A stretch of DNA of 64,000 nucleotides from NCBI GenBank assembly GCA_022841795.1, contig JALHQU010000015.1, forward strand, positions 1-64,000, given 5' to 3'. The DNA is from Fimbriiglobus sp. (GTDB lineage: Bacteria; Planctomycetota; Planctomycetia; Gemmatales; Gemmataceae). The position numbers and the translations under genes are program-made. The notes under the pieces were generated by a model. That model ran no database searches and had not been told where the DNA came from. It saw only the letters and a program-made list of their open reading frames with translations. Of the stretch, positions 10,240-18,980 are shown piece by piece (the first letter of the stretch is position 1; each line of letters opens with the position of its first letter).

Positions 10240-10304
10240 TGGAACCGCGACCGGAGGGAGCGGGTGGTAACCAACACCACCCGCTCCCTCCGGTCGCGGT
10301 TCCA
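10240..10304. repeat. Palindromic repeat, family E
   Basis: Perfect 29-nt arms (10240-10268 and 10276-10304) enclose a 7-nt loop, 8 nt after the stop of the alpha-2-macroglobulin gene. Arm core GGAACCGCGACCGGAGGGAG. Probably a 3'-end hairpin of the upstream mRNA. The following stretch up to 10470 shows nothing recognisable. Confidence 0.93.
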
Positions 10305-10470
10305 GGATGTCTGTACCGGCTGCTCCGATCGCTCCAGGCCGGGTATTCCGGTTGTGTGGCTCCCATCACCCGCAGCTTCCGACCGACTGCATCCCCACAC
10401 CGTGTGACCTGACCCCGCCGCCCGCCGCGGTTCGATTCAACCGGCACCCACTGCCCGTTCCCGGTGCCGC

Positions 10471-11169
10471 ATGGACGCCGCCCGCCCGCTCCTCGCTCTT
10501 CCGCTACTGCTGCTTGCCGCCGCCCCGGCGCTCGCCCAGAAGATCACCCCGTTCTCCGGCGGGCTGGTGTCGGCCCCGTCGTTCGTCGGCCCGGCGCCGA
10601 ACTGGCACCACGACTCCGGCCCCGGCGTCGGCTGGAGCTACTACGGCGTGCAGAACGGGCCGACCACCGCGTTCAGCGACCTGCGGGCTGGCCGCTTCAC
10701 CTGGGGGTGGGCGGGGGTGCCGACGTTCGGCGGGCTGCCGCACCGCTGGTACGGCGGGCCGGTGGCGAACTACACCCCGGTGCCGGCGATGGGCGGGTGC
10801 GATCGCCATCGCCGGTACATGACCCCGCCGACCCGCGGGTACGGGCTGAACGTGTTCAGCTACCGCTCGGCGGTCGCCCGCCTGTGTACGCCGAGCGTGT
10901 CGGTGTGGCCGGCCGCCGCGTCGCCAACTACGGCGGGTTGTGCGCGACTGGAGGTGCGACTGCCCCACCCGAGCGCGGAGGTGTGGGTGAACCACCAGCC
11001 GACCGCCGCCACCGGCACGGAACGGGCGTTCGAGTCGCCGGAGTTGGAAGCGGGGAAGGAGTTCGGGTACGAGGTGGTTGCCCGGTGGACCGAGAACGGC
11101 GAGAAGAAGGCCGTCACCCGCACGGTGGTGGTGACGGCCGGGAACACACAGGTGGTGGACTTCCGATAA
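10471..11169 (+). CDS. Secreted TIGR03000-domain protein
   Basis: The protein has 232 residues. An N-terminal signal peptide of the form MDAARPLLALPLLLLAAAP ends near an ALA-Q cleavage site. The middle is rich in Gly, Tyr and Trp and has no clear domain. The C-terminal 75 or so residues fit the planctomycete TIGR03000 domain: a V-W-V-N turn, then GTERAFESPELEAGKEFGYE, and a final beta strand. Proteins with this domain are exported and of unknown function. It stands alone between two palindromes. The GC-rich upstream region shows no clear Shine-Dalgarno sequence. Confidence 0.8.
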   Translation: MDAARPLLALPLLLLAAAPALAQKITPFSGGLVSAPSFVGPAPNWHHDSGPGVGWSYYGVQNGPTTAFSDLRAGRFTWGWAGVPTFGGLPHRWYGGPVANYTPVPAMGGCDRHRRYMTPPTRGYGLNVFSYRSAVARLCTPSVSVWPAAASPTTAGCARLEVRLPHPSAEVWVNHQPTAATGTERAFESPELEAGKEFGYEVVARWTENGEKKAVTRTVVVTAGNTQVVDFR

Positions 11170-11183
11170 CTGGAACCGCGGCC

Positions 11184-11253
11184 CGGAGTGTGGTCCGCAC
11201 ACGGCGTGTGCGGTCTTGCTCACCCGCACACGGCGTGTGCGGACCACACTCCG
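11184..11253. repeat. Palindromic repeat, family B, copy 1
   Basis: Perfect 30-nt arms (11184-11213 and 11224-11253) enclose a 10-nt loop. Arm core GGTCCGCACACGGCGTGTGC. It lies between two convergent genes, 15 nt after one stop and 13 nt before the other, so it could serve both as terminator. A second copy is at 53941-54014. Confidence 0.95.
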
Positions 11254-11265
11254 ACCCGCGCCAGC

Positions 11266-12981
11266 TCAAAAGTCCGGGATCACCATCCCGTCGTCCGCCT
11301 GGATGAGCAGCTTCATCAGCTTGTCGAAGTCCTTCACCGCTTCCGGGCGGATCAGCCGCACCGACCCGTCGCACATGGCCACGAGCAGTTCGCCGAACGG
11401 CTTGGACAGGTCGGGCAGCGGCTTCTTCGGGTCGAACTCGAAGTCGTCCGGCTTGGCCCACGGCACCGGGTCGCCGGCGGCCACCACCATCGCCGTGTTC
11501 GACGTGCCGTCCGCGATCCGCGCCAGCGACTTGCTCTGCAGCCAGTCGAACGGGCTGCCCCCGCCGACGAACAGCTTGTAGTGTGTCAGGTTCAGCTTGC
11601 CGCCGGTGTCCGCCCGCGGGTCGGAGTACACCTTGATCGCCAAGTCGCTGAACTTCTTGTTGTGCTCGCTGTCCCACGGTTCGTCCAACTTCATTTGGCG
11701 GTACACGTTGTCCTGTTCGATGTACGGCAGGATCGCCACCCGCCAGCTCAACAGCTTCTTCCCCTTCTTGTCGCAGATGGCGGCCGGCGGGAGGGTGCCG
11801 TTCGCGTCGTGGTAGTTGTGCATGGCGATGCCGATCTGCTTCAGGTTGTTCATCGACTGCATGCGGGCGGCGGCGTTGCGGGCCTTCTGCACGGCCGGCA
11901 GGGCCACCCCGGCGGAGATGACGCCCAGGCTGAGGAACTGGGCGGTCCACGGCGGCAGCGTCACCGACGCCCCGACCGTCTTGCCGTCCGTCTTCAGCGG
12001 CAGGTCGGCCAGGATGTCGTCCAGCGTGTTCAGCCCGCCGAGCGCGGCTACCCCGCCGACCGCCTGCGGCAACTCTTCCAGCGACCGGGCGTCGCCCTTC
12101 TTCCGCGGCTTCGGGCCGGCGGTGCCGGTGACGAGCTGTTCGGCGAACCGCCGCGGTTCGGCCAGTAGCCCGCGGCCCATCTCCGCCGCCTTCCGCAGCG
12201 CCTTCTCCCCGGCCGCCGCGTCCGCATCAGTCGGGAACCCGACGACCGCGGACAAAGTCACGTCCTTCGACAGATCCGCCGACAAAGTGACGTGTTCGGC
12301 TTTGAGCAGCGGCCGCAGGTCGAGCGGCAGCTGTTCGCCGGCCTCGGCCAGCATCGGCACCTTCTGCACGTTCACGCACGCTACCAGCGGCTTCGTCATC
12401 GCCGCCTTCAGCGGTTCGGCGAACGCCCCGTTCCCCTTCCCGCCCAGCTTCAGGAACTGCGGCACCGTGTCGGCGTCGCCGAACACGATGGTGCGGTCGT
12501 CCGGGAAGTGGGCGGACACCCCGGCCAGCTTGTCCGCCGTGTACGCCTTACCGTTCTCCTTCAACTCCTCCGCCTTCGGCATGTACCGGGCCTTCACCAC
12601 CGCCGCGTCGAACGGCTTGCTGAACGCCAGGATGGTGACGATCCGCGGCTCCGGCTTGTCCGCGAACGGCAGCAGCACGGTGGTGACGCGGTCGATGGTG
12701 GACGGGGCCGGGGTGAAGTCGGCGTCCAGGGCGGCGAAGGCGTTCGGCCCGGCCCGTTCGACGATCTTGCGGAACTCCTTCATGCCGTCGCTCTTCCATA
12801 CCTCGGCCAACCGCACGTGGGCGAACCCGACGGCGTCCGCCGGCACCAGGGCCAGGTCGGACGGCAGCTTGGGGGCATCTTGGGCGGTGGCTTCCGGCGT
12901 CGGCGGGGCGACGAACACAACGGCGACGGCGGTTGCGGCGAGCAGAGCGACCGCCAGAGTTCGGCGGGACGAACGGAACAT
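11266..12981 (-). CDS. DUF1559-domain secreted protein
   Basis: The protein has 571 residues from the ATG at 12981, with a signal peptide (about 1-33). A long N-terminal half of alternating helices and strands resembles the planctomycete proteins that start with a V-P-x-D-A-x-x-F-x-H motif (here [14 protein letters not shown]). The C-terminal third is DUF1559-like: [19 protein letters not shown], then [18 protein letters not shown] and a later W-x-K-P-D-D-x-E-F segment. DUF1559 proteins are usually pseudopilin-like, but the usual N-terminal prepilin methylation motif is absent here. It is a tandem paralogue of the next gene upstream. Function unknown. Confidence 0.82.
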   Translation of the reverse strand: MFRSSRRTLAVALLAATAVAVVFVAPPTPEATAQDAPKLPSDLALVPADAVGFAHVRLAEVWKSDGMKEFRKIVERAGPNAFAALDADFTPAPSTIDRVTTVLLPFADKPEPRIVTILAFSKPFDAAVVKARYMPKAEELKENGKAYTADKLAGVSAHFPDDRTIVFGDADTVPQFLKLGGKGNGAFAEPLKAAMTKPLVACVNVQKVPMLAEAGEQLPLDLRPLLKAEHVTLSADLSKDVTLSAVVGFPTDADAAAGEKALRKAAEMGRGLLAEPRRFAEQLVTGTAGPKPRKKGDARSLEELPQAVGGVAALGGLNTLDDILADLPLKTDGKTVGASVTLPPWTAQFLSLGVISAGVALPAVQKARNAAARMQSMNNLKQIGIAMHNYHDANGTLPPAAICDKKGKKLLSWRVAILPYIEQDNVYRQMKLDEPWDSEHNKKFSDLAIKVYSDPRADTGGKLNLTHYKLFVGGGSPFDWLQSKSLARIADGTSNTAMVVAAGDPVPWAKPDDFEFDPKKPLPDLSKPFGELLVAMCDGSVRLIRPEAVKDFDKLMKLLIQADDGMVIPDF

Positions 12982-13018
12982 GGGATAGGCTCCAGGGGTG
13001 AGATCTGGTCTTTGTTGG

Positions 13019-13078
13019 TGTCCGGCCTTCAGGCCGTTCTTCGCTGCCCCGGAAGACCGCCTGAAGGCGGGACACCAG
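13019..13078. repeat. Imperfect palindromic repeat, family I
   Basis: A segment reading GTCCGGCCTTCAGGCCGTTC is followed by an imperfect reverse complement (ACCGCCTGAAGGCGGGACAC). It fills the gap between the two DUF1559 genes, starting 8 nt after the stop of the upstream one. Confidence 0.75.
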
Positions 13079-13085
13079 CGCCGAA

Positions 13086-14696
13086 TCACTCGAAGTCCGG
13101 CTCCAGCACCTCGCCGCCGTTGCGGGTAATGGCGGCCTTCAAGTTCTTGTCGCTCGTCTTGTCGCTGACCGCCCGCACCGACCCGTCCGCCATCGCCACC
13201 AGCGTCGAGCTGCCCTGGAACAGGAACAGCTTCTTCACCTCCGCCTTCGGGTCGAACTCGACGTCGTCCGGCTTCGTCCACTCGACGGCGGCGGCGGCGG
13301 TGGCGAACAGGACGGTGTTCGACGTGCCGTCCTGGAAGTCGGTGAACTTGATCGCCGCCACCGGGTCGAACGCCGCCCCGTTGCCGACGAACGCCTGGTA
13401 GTGCGTCTTCTTCTCGGCCAGGTTCTTCGTACCGGGGACGGCGAACACCTTCGGCATCGGGTTCTCCTTGAACACCTTCAGGTTGTGCTCGCTGTCCCAC
13501 GGCTCGTCCAGGTTGAACTTCTGGTACAGGGCGTCCTGCTCGATGTACGGCAGGACGGCCACCCGCCAGCTGAGCAGCTTCTTCCCCTTCTTGCCCAGGG
13601 TGGCGGCCGGCGGCAGGAACCCGTGCGCGCTCTCGTAGTTGTGGACCGCCAGCGCCATCTGCTTCAGGTTGTTCGACGACACCGCCCGGGCCGACGCCCC
13701 GCCGCCGGTCAGGGTGGCGAGCAGCGGTTCGAGCGGCAGGTCGAGCGGGGCGGACAGGCTGGCCGACGCCACCTTGTCCTCGACCGCGAACTTCGCCCCG
13801 CCGAGAGACTTGGACACCACGTCGAGCAGTTTGCCCATGCCGGTCGGGTCGGCGAACTGCTTATCCAGTTCCTTCTTCGCCGCCGGGATGGCCGCCGCCG
13901 CGAACACCCGCACCGCCTCCAGCGACTTCTCCACCTCGGCCGCGTCCGCCGCCGACTTCGCCCGAATCCGCACCTTCAGGTCGAGCGTGTCCTTGCCGAG
14001 GGTGGCCGTCAGGGTGAGTGCGTCCGCTTTCACGATCGGCTGGAACGGCTTCACCTCGGCCGGCAGGTTGTCCCCGCGGATCTCGTCCGGCAGGGCGTCG
14101 AAGTTCAGGCCCACCACCACCGCCGACTTCGCCGCCTGCCTGAGCGCGTCGGTGTGGACACCGGCCGCGGTGGTGGCCGGCGGGGTGAGGAACTCCTCGG
14201 ACAGGTCGGTCAGGATGATCATCCGGCCGGTGTCCCGCAGGTCCGTCACCTGCACCCGGCCCTCGATCCGGCTGTTCTTGACGCGGACGACATGGTCCTT
14301 CTCGCTGAACTCGTCCTTCGTGTTCGCGGCGTCCGACTTCAACTTGGCGATCAGCTTGTCCCGGTCGTACGGCTTGCGTGTGGTGACGACGGTGAACCCC
14401 CGCTGGAAGTCCTGCTGCTCCTTCACCCGCGGGACGACGAACGTGACGGTCTTGATGTCCTCCAGCGCCAGCCCGATCTCCTTCGGGATGGCGGCCAGTT
14501 TCTCCTTCAGTTCGAGCGACTTGGTGTTCTTCACCGCGTCGGCCAGCTTGCTGTCGTACACCACGGCCACGTCGGCGTGGACGAACACGGCCGCGTCCGG
14601 CGGGACCATCGTCAGCGGGTCGGGCGGGGCCGCTTGGGCGACGGCCGCGAACCCCACCGCGAGGGAAAGCAGGGCGGTCAGTCTGTGCGTGGTCAT
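13086..14696 (-). CDS. DUF1559-domain secreted protein (paralogue)
   Basis: The protein has 536 residues and a signal peptide ending AVAQA-APPD. It shares with its downstream neighbour the start of the mature protein ([20 protein letters not shown] here), the DUF1559 core ([18 protein letters not shown] and [19 protein letters not shown]) and the W-T-K-P-D-D-V-E-F end segment. The two are co-directional, separated only by a palindrome, and must derive from a tandem duplication. Identity in the first half is low. The role is unknown; both probably sit outside the inner membrane. Confidence 0.82.
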   Translation of the reverse strand: MTTHRLTALLSLAVGFAAVAQAAPPDPLTMVPPDAAVFVHADVAVVYDSKLADAVKNTKSLELKEKLAAIPKEIGLALEDIKTVTFVVPRVKEQQDFQRGFTVVTTRKPYDRDKLIAKLKSDAANTKDEFSEKDHVVRVKNSRIEGRVQVTDLRDTGRMIILTDLSEEFLTPPATTAAGVHTDALRQAAKSAVVVGLNFDALPDEIRGDNLPAEVKPFQPIVKADALTLTATLGKDTLDLKVRIRAKSAADAAEVEKSLEAVRVFAAAAIPAAKKELDKQFADPTGMGKLLDVVSKSLGGAKFAVEDKVASASLSAPLDLPLEPLLATLTGGGASARAVSSNNLKQMALAVHNYESAHGFLPPAATLGKKGKKLLSWRVAVLPYIEQDALYQKFNLDEPWDSEHNLKVFKENPMPKVFAVPGTKNLAEKKTHYQAFVGNGAAFDPVAAIKFTDFQDGTSNTVLFATAAAAVEWTKPDDVEFDPKAEVKKLFLFQGSSTLVAMADGSVRAVSDKTSDKNLKAAITRNGGEVLEPDFE

Positions 14697-14847
14697 GGCG
14701 GACTCCGGGGTGGATTCGATTCCCGACTGCTGTTACGACGCCAACCGGCCGGGCCGGTTTCAGCCCGCCGGCCGGAAACCGGGCCGGCCGAACGCCTATC
14801 ATCCCTTACCCGAACGCCGCCCCTGGACCCGAGTTCCGGACCGAGCC

Positions 14848-15363
14848 GTGGAACAGACGTTGTACCGATTCTGCCCGCACACTCCGTTCGCCCCGTGGCA
14901 GCCCGCCGACGACGGGCTGATGGGCGGCGTGTCATGCAGCTCGTTCGCCCGCACCGCCGACGGCCACGCCGCGTTCCGCGGGTGCGTGTCGCTGGAGAAC
15001 AACGGCGGGTTCTGCTCCGTCCGCTCGCCCGACCTGCCCGAGCGGCTGACCGGCGGGGAGGCGATCGCCTTGCGGGTCCGCGGGGACGGGCGGACGTACA
15101 CCCTGTGCCTGCACACCCGCACCCTGCTGCCCGGCACGTCGTACCGCTGCCGGTTCGCCCCGCCGGCCGGCGAGTGGGTGCGGGTGGTGCTGCCGTTCGC
15201 CGACTTCGTGCTCATGCGGTTCGGCCAGCGGGCGGGGGTCAGCCCGGTCGATCCGACGGCGGTGACGGCCGTGTCGCTGCTCGTGTCCGACCGGCAGGAA
15301 GGGGCGTTCGCGCTGGAGGTGGCGGAGGTTACACTAACAGCTTCGCCCGCCCGCCCGCGCTGA
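14848..15363 (+). CDS. CIA30-family protein
   Basis: The protein has about 171 residues. The start is taken as the GTG at 14848, because the frame upstream runs into the divergent DUF1559 gene and holds no better codon. The pattern DDGLMGGVSCSSF early, then GGFCSVRS and GEAIALRVRGDGRTYTL, is that of the complex I intermediate-associated protein 30 family (a galactose-binding-like beta sandwich). In bacteria these proteins are of unknown function and have no proven link to complex I. No signal peptide is seen. It ends 8 nt before clpS, so the two are probably one transcript. Confidence 0.78.
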   Translation: MEQTLYRFCPHTPFAPWQPADDGLMGGVSCSSFARTADGHAAFRGCVSLENNGGFCSVRSPDLPERLTGGEAIALRVRGDGRTYTLCLHTRTLLPGTSYRCRFAPPAGEWVRVVLPFADFVLMRFGQRAGVSPVDPTAVTAVSLLVSDRQEGAFALEVAEVTLTASPARPR

Positions 15364-15371
15364 GGCCGCAC

Positions 15372-15701
15372 ATGCCCGCGACGATCACCAGCCCGGACGT
15401 GGACACGGCGGACGAGACCCGCACCGAGCGGCAGCCGCCCTACGCCGTCATCCTGCACAACGACGACATCAACACCATGGACTGGGTGATCGCCGTCCTG
15501 CGGAAGGTGTTCGGGTACACGGTCGAGAAGTGCTTCGAGCACATGCTGGAGGCGCACGAGACCGGCCGCAGCGTGGTGTGGATCGGCGCCCGCGAGGTGG
15601 CCGAACTGAAGGCCGACCAGATCATCGGCTGCGGCCCGGCCCCGTCCCGCGTGGGCGACGGGGCCGAAACCCTGCGGGTGACGGTCGAACCCGCCGCCTG
15701 A
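15372..15701 (+). CDS. clpS: ATP-dependent Clp protease adaptor ClpS
   Basis: The protein has 109 residues from ATG 15372. A variable N-terminal tail of about 25 residues is followed by the ClpS core: YAVILHNDDINTMDWVIAVL (N-degron pocket and ClpA contact region), KCFEHMLEAHETGRSVVW, and a final strand LRVTVEP. ClpS binds the N-domain of ClpA/ClpC and delivers proteins with bulky hydrophobic N-terminal residues. The family fit is clear. The neighbouring CIA30-like gene is 8 nt upstream; no clp ATPase is in the window. Confidence 0.92.
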   Translation: MPATITSPDVDTADETRTERQPPYAVILHNDDINTMDWVIAVLRKVFGYTVEKCFEHMLEAHETGRSVVWIGAREVAELKADQIIGCGPAPSRVGDGAETLRVTVEPAA

Positions 15702-15707
15702 CCCGCC

Positions 15708-15736
15708 TTGACCGGCCCACCCTTCCTCGCTATTCC
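15708..15736 (+). promoter_or_regulatory. Candidate sigma-70-type promoter
   Basis: TTGACC at 15708-15713 and TATTCC at 15731-15736 are 17 nt apart, upstream of the gene at 15768. A small hairpin (CCAGTC/GACTGG, 15741-15759) lies just before the GGAAAG ribosome binding site. The -10 is a weak match. Confidence 0.4.
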
Positions 15737-15767
15737 GCGGCCAGTCTTTTAACGACTGGGGAAAGTC

Positions 15768-16604
15768 ATGCGCCCGCGGGGGGTGATCGCGGCGGTGGCG
15801 ATGTCGATCCTGCTCGCCGGGTCGGGGTGCTTCCTCCGCGACCGGCTGGTGGGGAAGGTCACGCCCCCGCCGGATCAGGTGGTGACCACCGCCCGCCCGG
15901 ACCGTCCGGCCGACCGCCGCATCCAACTGCACACCCGGCTGATCGAGCAGCCGCACGGCCACGACTACCTCACCCGCGGGGTGTGGGCCGACGCCGTCGA
16001 TCCGCTCCCGCCGGAGCTGTCCGCCCGGCTCGCCGCCAACGGCCTGCGGGTCGGCGTCATCTCCGGTAGCGTGCCGGACGAACTCGAAACCCTCGGGCAG
16101 ACGGCGGCGGTCAGCCCGATGCTCCGCACCGTTCCGGTGGACCAGCCGAAACCGATCCCGGTGAACGGCCCGATCGATTCCGCCACCGTCCTCGTCCGCT
16201 CGGAGCCGACTGCCTCCCCGCAACCGAAGCAGTACGAGCGGGTCGAGTGCGGGGTCGTGGTCACGTCCGGCCCGACGCCGGACGGCCGGGTGCGGGTGCG
16301 GTGCGAGCCGCAGCTGCAGCACGGCGCGCGGCGGCCGTACTTCCAGCCGACCGCCGACGGGTTCGGCCGCGAGGACCGCCGGCCGACCGAGGAGTTCACC
16401 GCCCTCGCCTGGGAGGTGACGCTGTCGCCGACCGACGTACTGGTGGTCGGCCCGACCGCCGAGGCGGACGACGACGCGCTCGGGTCGGCGTTCTTCCTCG
16501 TCCGCACCCCGGACCGCTGGCGGCAGCGGGTGTTCACCCTCCAGGCCACCTCGACCGCCCCCACCCCCGCCGCCCGCGGCGTCACCGCGGCGCTGGTCCG
16601 CTGA
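15768..16604 (+). CDS. Exported hypothetical protein, possible lipoprotein
   Basis: The protein has 278 residues. The N-terminus (MRPRGVIAAVAMSILLAGSG, then Cys) looks like a lipoprotein signal, but the residue three before the Cys is Gly, so the lipobox is imperfect. The rest is a soluble protein with alternating charged and proline-rich stretches and no domain I recognise. A GGGGAAAG ribosome binding site precedes the ATG. The stop lies in the first bases of a perfect 72-bp palindrome shared with the end of pyrD. Confidence 0.72.
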   Translation: MRPRGVIAAVAMSILLAGSGCFLRDRLVGKVTPPPDQVVTTARPDRPADRRIQLHTRLIEQPHGHDYLTRGVWADAVDPLPPELSARLAANGLRVGVISGSVPDELETLGQTAAVSPMLRTVPVDQPKPIPVNGPIDSATVLVRSEPTASPQPKQYERVECGVVVTSGPTPDGRVRVRCEPQLQHGARRPYFQPTADGFGREDRRPTEEFTALAWEVTLSPTDVLVVGPTAEADDDALGSAFFLVRTPDRWRQRVFTLQATSTAPTPAARGVTAALVR

Positions 16605-16672
16605 GTAAGTAGTAGGCACACTCCGTGTGCCGTTCCGGAACGGCACACGGAGTGTGCCTACTACTTACTCAG
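16601..16672. repeat. Palindromic repeat, family A, copy 2 (perfect 72-bp palindrome)
   Basis: Positions 16601-16636 and 16637-16672 are exact reverse complements with no loop. The arms extend the family A core outward to CTGAGTAAGTAG. The TGA of the upstream gene (16602-16604) and the TAG of pyrD (16661-16663, minus strand) both lie inside it. Confidence 0.96.
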
Positions 16673-17662
16673 CCCCCGGGTGATGACCGCCGGCAGGAAG
16701 GGGCCGCGGTACACCAGCCCGGTGTAGATCTGGATCAGGTCGGCCCCGGCGTCGAGCATCCGGCGGGCTGAGTACACGTCGTCGATGCCGCCGCAGCCGA
16801 TCACGCACGCCGCCGGCCCGACCCGCCGGCGGATCGCCTCCACCCGCCGCGGGCTGATGTCCCGCAGTGGTCGGCCGCTCTTGCCGGCCGGCTCGCCGTT
16901 CGGCGCAAGGCACCCGAGGGTGTTCGTGCCGATCACTCCGGCGGCGCCGGCGGCCATCACCGCGTCCAGCGCAGCGTCCAAATCCGCTCCGTCCAACTCC
17001 GGCGCCACCTTCACCAGTACCGGCTTCGCCCCGCTCGCCGCCCGCACCACCGTCACCAACTTCGTCAGCCACTCCGGAGTTTGAAGCGACCGCAGCCCCG
17101 GCGTGTTCGGCGAACTCACGTTCACGGTCACGAAGTCCGAATGCGGGGCGAGGACGGCGGCGGCGGTGGCGTAGTCGTCGGCCGTCCGCTCGGCCGGCGT
17201 GTCCTTGTTCTTGCCCACGCTCATGCCGACCGGGAACGGCGGCCGCAGCCCGCGTTTCGCCTGCTCCGCCAATCGCCCCGCTACCGCCTCCGCCCCGTCG
17301 TTGTTGAACCCCATGCGGTTCACCACCGCCTCCTCCGCCGGCAGGCGGAACATCCGCGGCCGATCGTTCCCCGGTTGCGGCTTCGGCGTCACCGTGCCCA
17401 GTTCGACGAACCCGAACCCGAACGCCCACCACGCGAACGGGGCGCGGGCGTTCTTGTCCATCCCGCCGGCCAGCCCGACCGGGTTGGGGAACGTCAGCCC
17501 GAGCGCTTTCACCGGCGTCGGCTTCGGCCGGGCGAGGGCGTGGACCAACTTGCACAGCAGCGGCAGGCGGGCGAGCCGGGCGGTGCCGGCCATCACCAGG
17601 TCGTGGGCACGTTCGGGGTCGAGTCGGAACAGCAGCGGGCGGACGAGATCGGCGTACAGCAT
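16661..17662 (-). CDS. pyrD: Dihydroorotate dehydrogenase (quinone), class 2
   Basis: The protein has 333 residues from ATG 17662. It oxidises dihydroorotate to orotate in pyrimidine synthesis and passes electrons to quinone at the membrane. The N-terminal membrane-associated helices typical of class 2 are present (LVRPLLFRLDPERAHDLVMA). FPNPVGLAGGMDKNA, NVSSPNTPGLRSLQ (the Ser-containing active-site loop) and VIGCGGIDDVYSARRMLDAG (FMN phosphate region) follow in order. The last residues and stop are encoded by the arm of a palindrome. A TACAAT lies only 6 nt before the ATG, so the message may be leaderless. Confidence 0.96.
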   Translation of the reverse strand: MLYADLVRPLLFRLDPERAHDLVMAGTARLARLPLLCKLVHALARPKPTPVKALGLTFPNPVGLAGGMDKNARAPFAWWAFGFGFVELGTVTPKPQPGNDRPRMFRLPAEEAVVNRMGFNNDGAEAVAGRLAEQAKRGLRPPFPVGMSVGKNKDTPAERTADDYATAAAVLAPHSDFVTVNVSSPNTPGLRSLQTPEWLTKLVTVVRAASGAKPVLVKVAPELDGADLDAALDAVMAAGAAGVIGTNTLGCLAPNGEPAGKSGRPLRDISPRRVEAIRRRVGPAACVIGCGGIDDVYSARRMLDAGADLIQIYTGLVYRGPFLPAVITRGLSK

Positions 17663-17668
17663 GGGGTG

Positions 17669-17674
17669 ATTGTA
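17669..17674 (-). promoter_or_regulatory. Candidate -10 element of pyrD
   Basis: TACAAT on the minus strand ends 6 nt before the pyrD ATG. With normal spacing the transcript would begin at the start codon. No clear -35 was found. Confidence 0.4.
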
Positions 17675-17696
17675 CGCCGCCCGTACAACACCTCTG

Positions 17697-18977
17697 ATGG
17701 ACACCCCACCCCGGCCCGGTCTGTTCGCCGCCCTCCGGGCTGCCGCCTTCCGCTCCCTGCGGCACCGCAACTACCGGCTGTACTTCTACGGCCAGATCGT
17801 GTCGTTCACCGGCAGTTGGATGCAGAGCGCCGCCCTCATGTGGCTGGTGTACGACCGCACCCACGACCCCCTGTGGCCGCCGCTCATGATGGCCGCCCAG
17901 GTGGGACCGACCCTGCTCCTCGGGCCGGTCGGCGGGGCGCTCGCCGATCGGTTCCCGAAGCGGACGGTGATCTCCTGCACGCAACTGTTGTTCCTCCTGA
18001 ACGCGGTCGTGCTCACCCTGCTGGTGGCGTCCGGCCTGACCGTGCCGTGGCTGCTGTTCGCCGTGGCGGTGGCGAACGGGGCGGTGCAGGCGATCGACCT
18101 GCCGGCCCGGCTGGCGTACCTGCCGGAGTTGGTGCCGCTGGACGACCTGATCAACGCCGTGTCGCTCAACTCGCTGCTGTTCAATGCCGGGCGGGCGGTC
18201 GGGCCGGCGCTGGCCGGCGGGCTGTTCCTGCTCGCCGGATGGGCGGCCGACTGGCTGCCGGGGTCGCGGCCGGTGACCGTCGGGGCGGTCGGGTGTTTCG
18301 CGGTGAACGCTCTCAGCTTCCTGGCGGTGCTGGCCGCCCTGCGGCGGATCGACGCGGCAGAATCCGACCTGCGGACCAAGCCCCGCGGCTCGCTGCTCGA
18401 CGGGTTCCGGTTCGTCCGCGGCCGCCCGCTGCTGGCCGCCCTGCTCGTGTGCACCGGGTTCGCCGGCGTGTTCGGCTGGCCGGTGCTGACCCTGTTCCCG
18501 CCGTACACCGCCCGCGTGCTGCACCACGCCGAGAAGGAGTACAGCCTGCTGGTGAGCGCGCTCGGGGTGGGGGCGCTGGTGGCGGCGCTGGCGAACGCCA
18601 CGTTCGGCTCGCTCACCCGCGCCCGCCGGTCCATCGCCGTCGGGGCCGTGCTGACGGCGGCGGGCGTCCTCGGGCTGGCCGTCACCACCTCGATGCCGGT
18701 GGCGCTGCTGGCGGCGGCGGTGTTCGGGTTCGGCATGATCCTGTACCTGAGTACCGGGCAGAGCGTGTTGCAGTTGAGTACCCCGCCGGAGGCCCGTGGG
18801 CGGGTGATGGCCCTGTGGCCGATGACGCTCAGCGGCAGCTCCATCGTCGGCAACCTGGTCAGCGGGTGGGTGGCCGAGCGGTACATCTCGATCCCCGACC
18901 TGCTGTTCGTGATGGCCGCCGGGGTCGGGCTGACCGCGGCGGTGGTGACGGCGGTGGCCTGGCGGACGCGGCGGTGA
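17697..18977 (+). CDS. MFS efflux transporter
   Basis: The protein has 426 residues from ATG 17697; an upstream start at 17670 would overlap the pyrD control region. Twelve hydrophobic segments are visible, with the MFS loop 2-3 motif (GGALADRFPKRTVI) and a long central loop around the DLRTKPRGSLLDGFRFVRG stretch. The closest fit is the MFS_3/EntS-like exporter group. It would export an unknown small molecule across the inner membrane. It faces pyrD divergently and converges with the kinase gene, ending 3 nt before its stop. Confidence 0.86.
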   Translation: MDTPPRPGLFAALRAAAFRSLRHRNYRLYFYGQIVSFTGSWMQSAALMWLVYDRTHDPLWPPLMMAAQVGPTLLLGPVGGALADRFPKRTVISCTQLLFLLNAVVLTLLVASGLTVPWLLFAVAVANGAVQAIDLPARLAYLPELVPLDDLINAVSLNSLLFNAGRAVGPALAGGLFLLAGWAADWLPGSRPVTVGAVGCFAVNALSFLAVLAALRRIDAAESDLRTKPRGSLLDGFRFVRGRPLLAALLVCTGFAGVFGWPVLTLFPPYTARVLHHAEKEYSLLVSALGVGALVAALANATFGSLTRARRSIAVGAVLTAAGVLGLAVTTSMPVALLAAAVFGFGMILYLSTGQSVLQLSTPPEARGRVMALWPMTLSGSSIVGNLVSGWVAERYISIPDLLFVMAAGVGLTAAVVTAVAWRTRR

Positions 18978-18980
18978 ACG

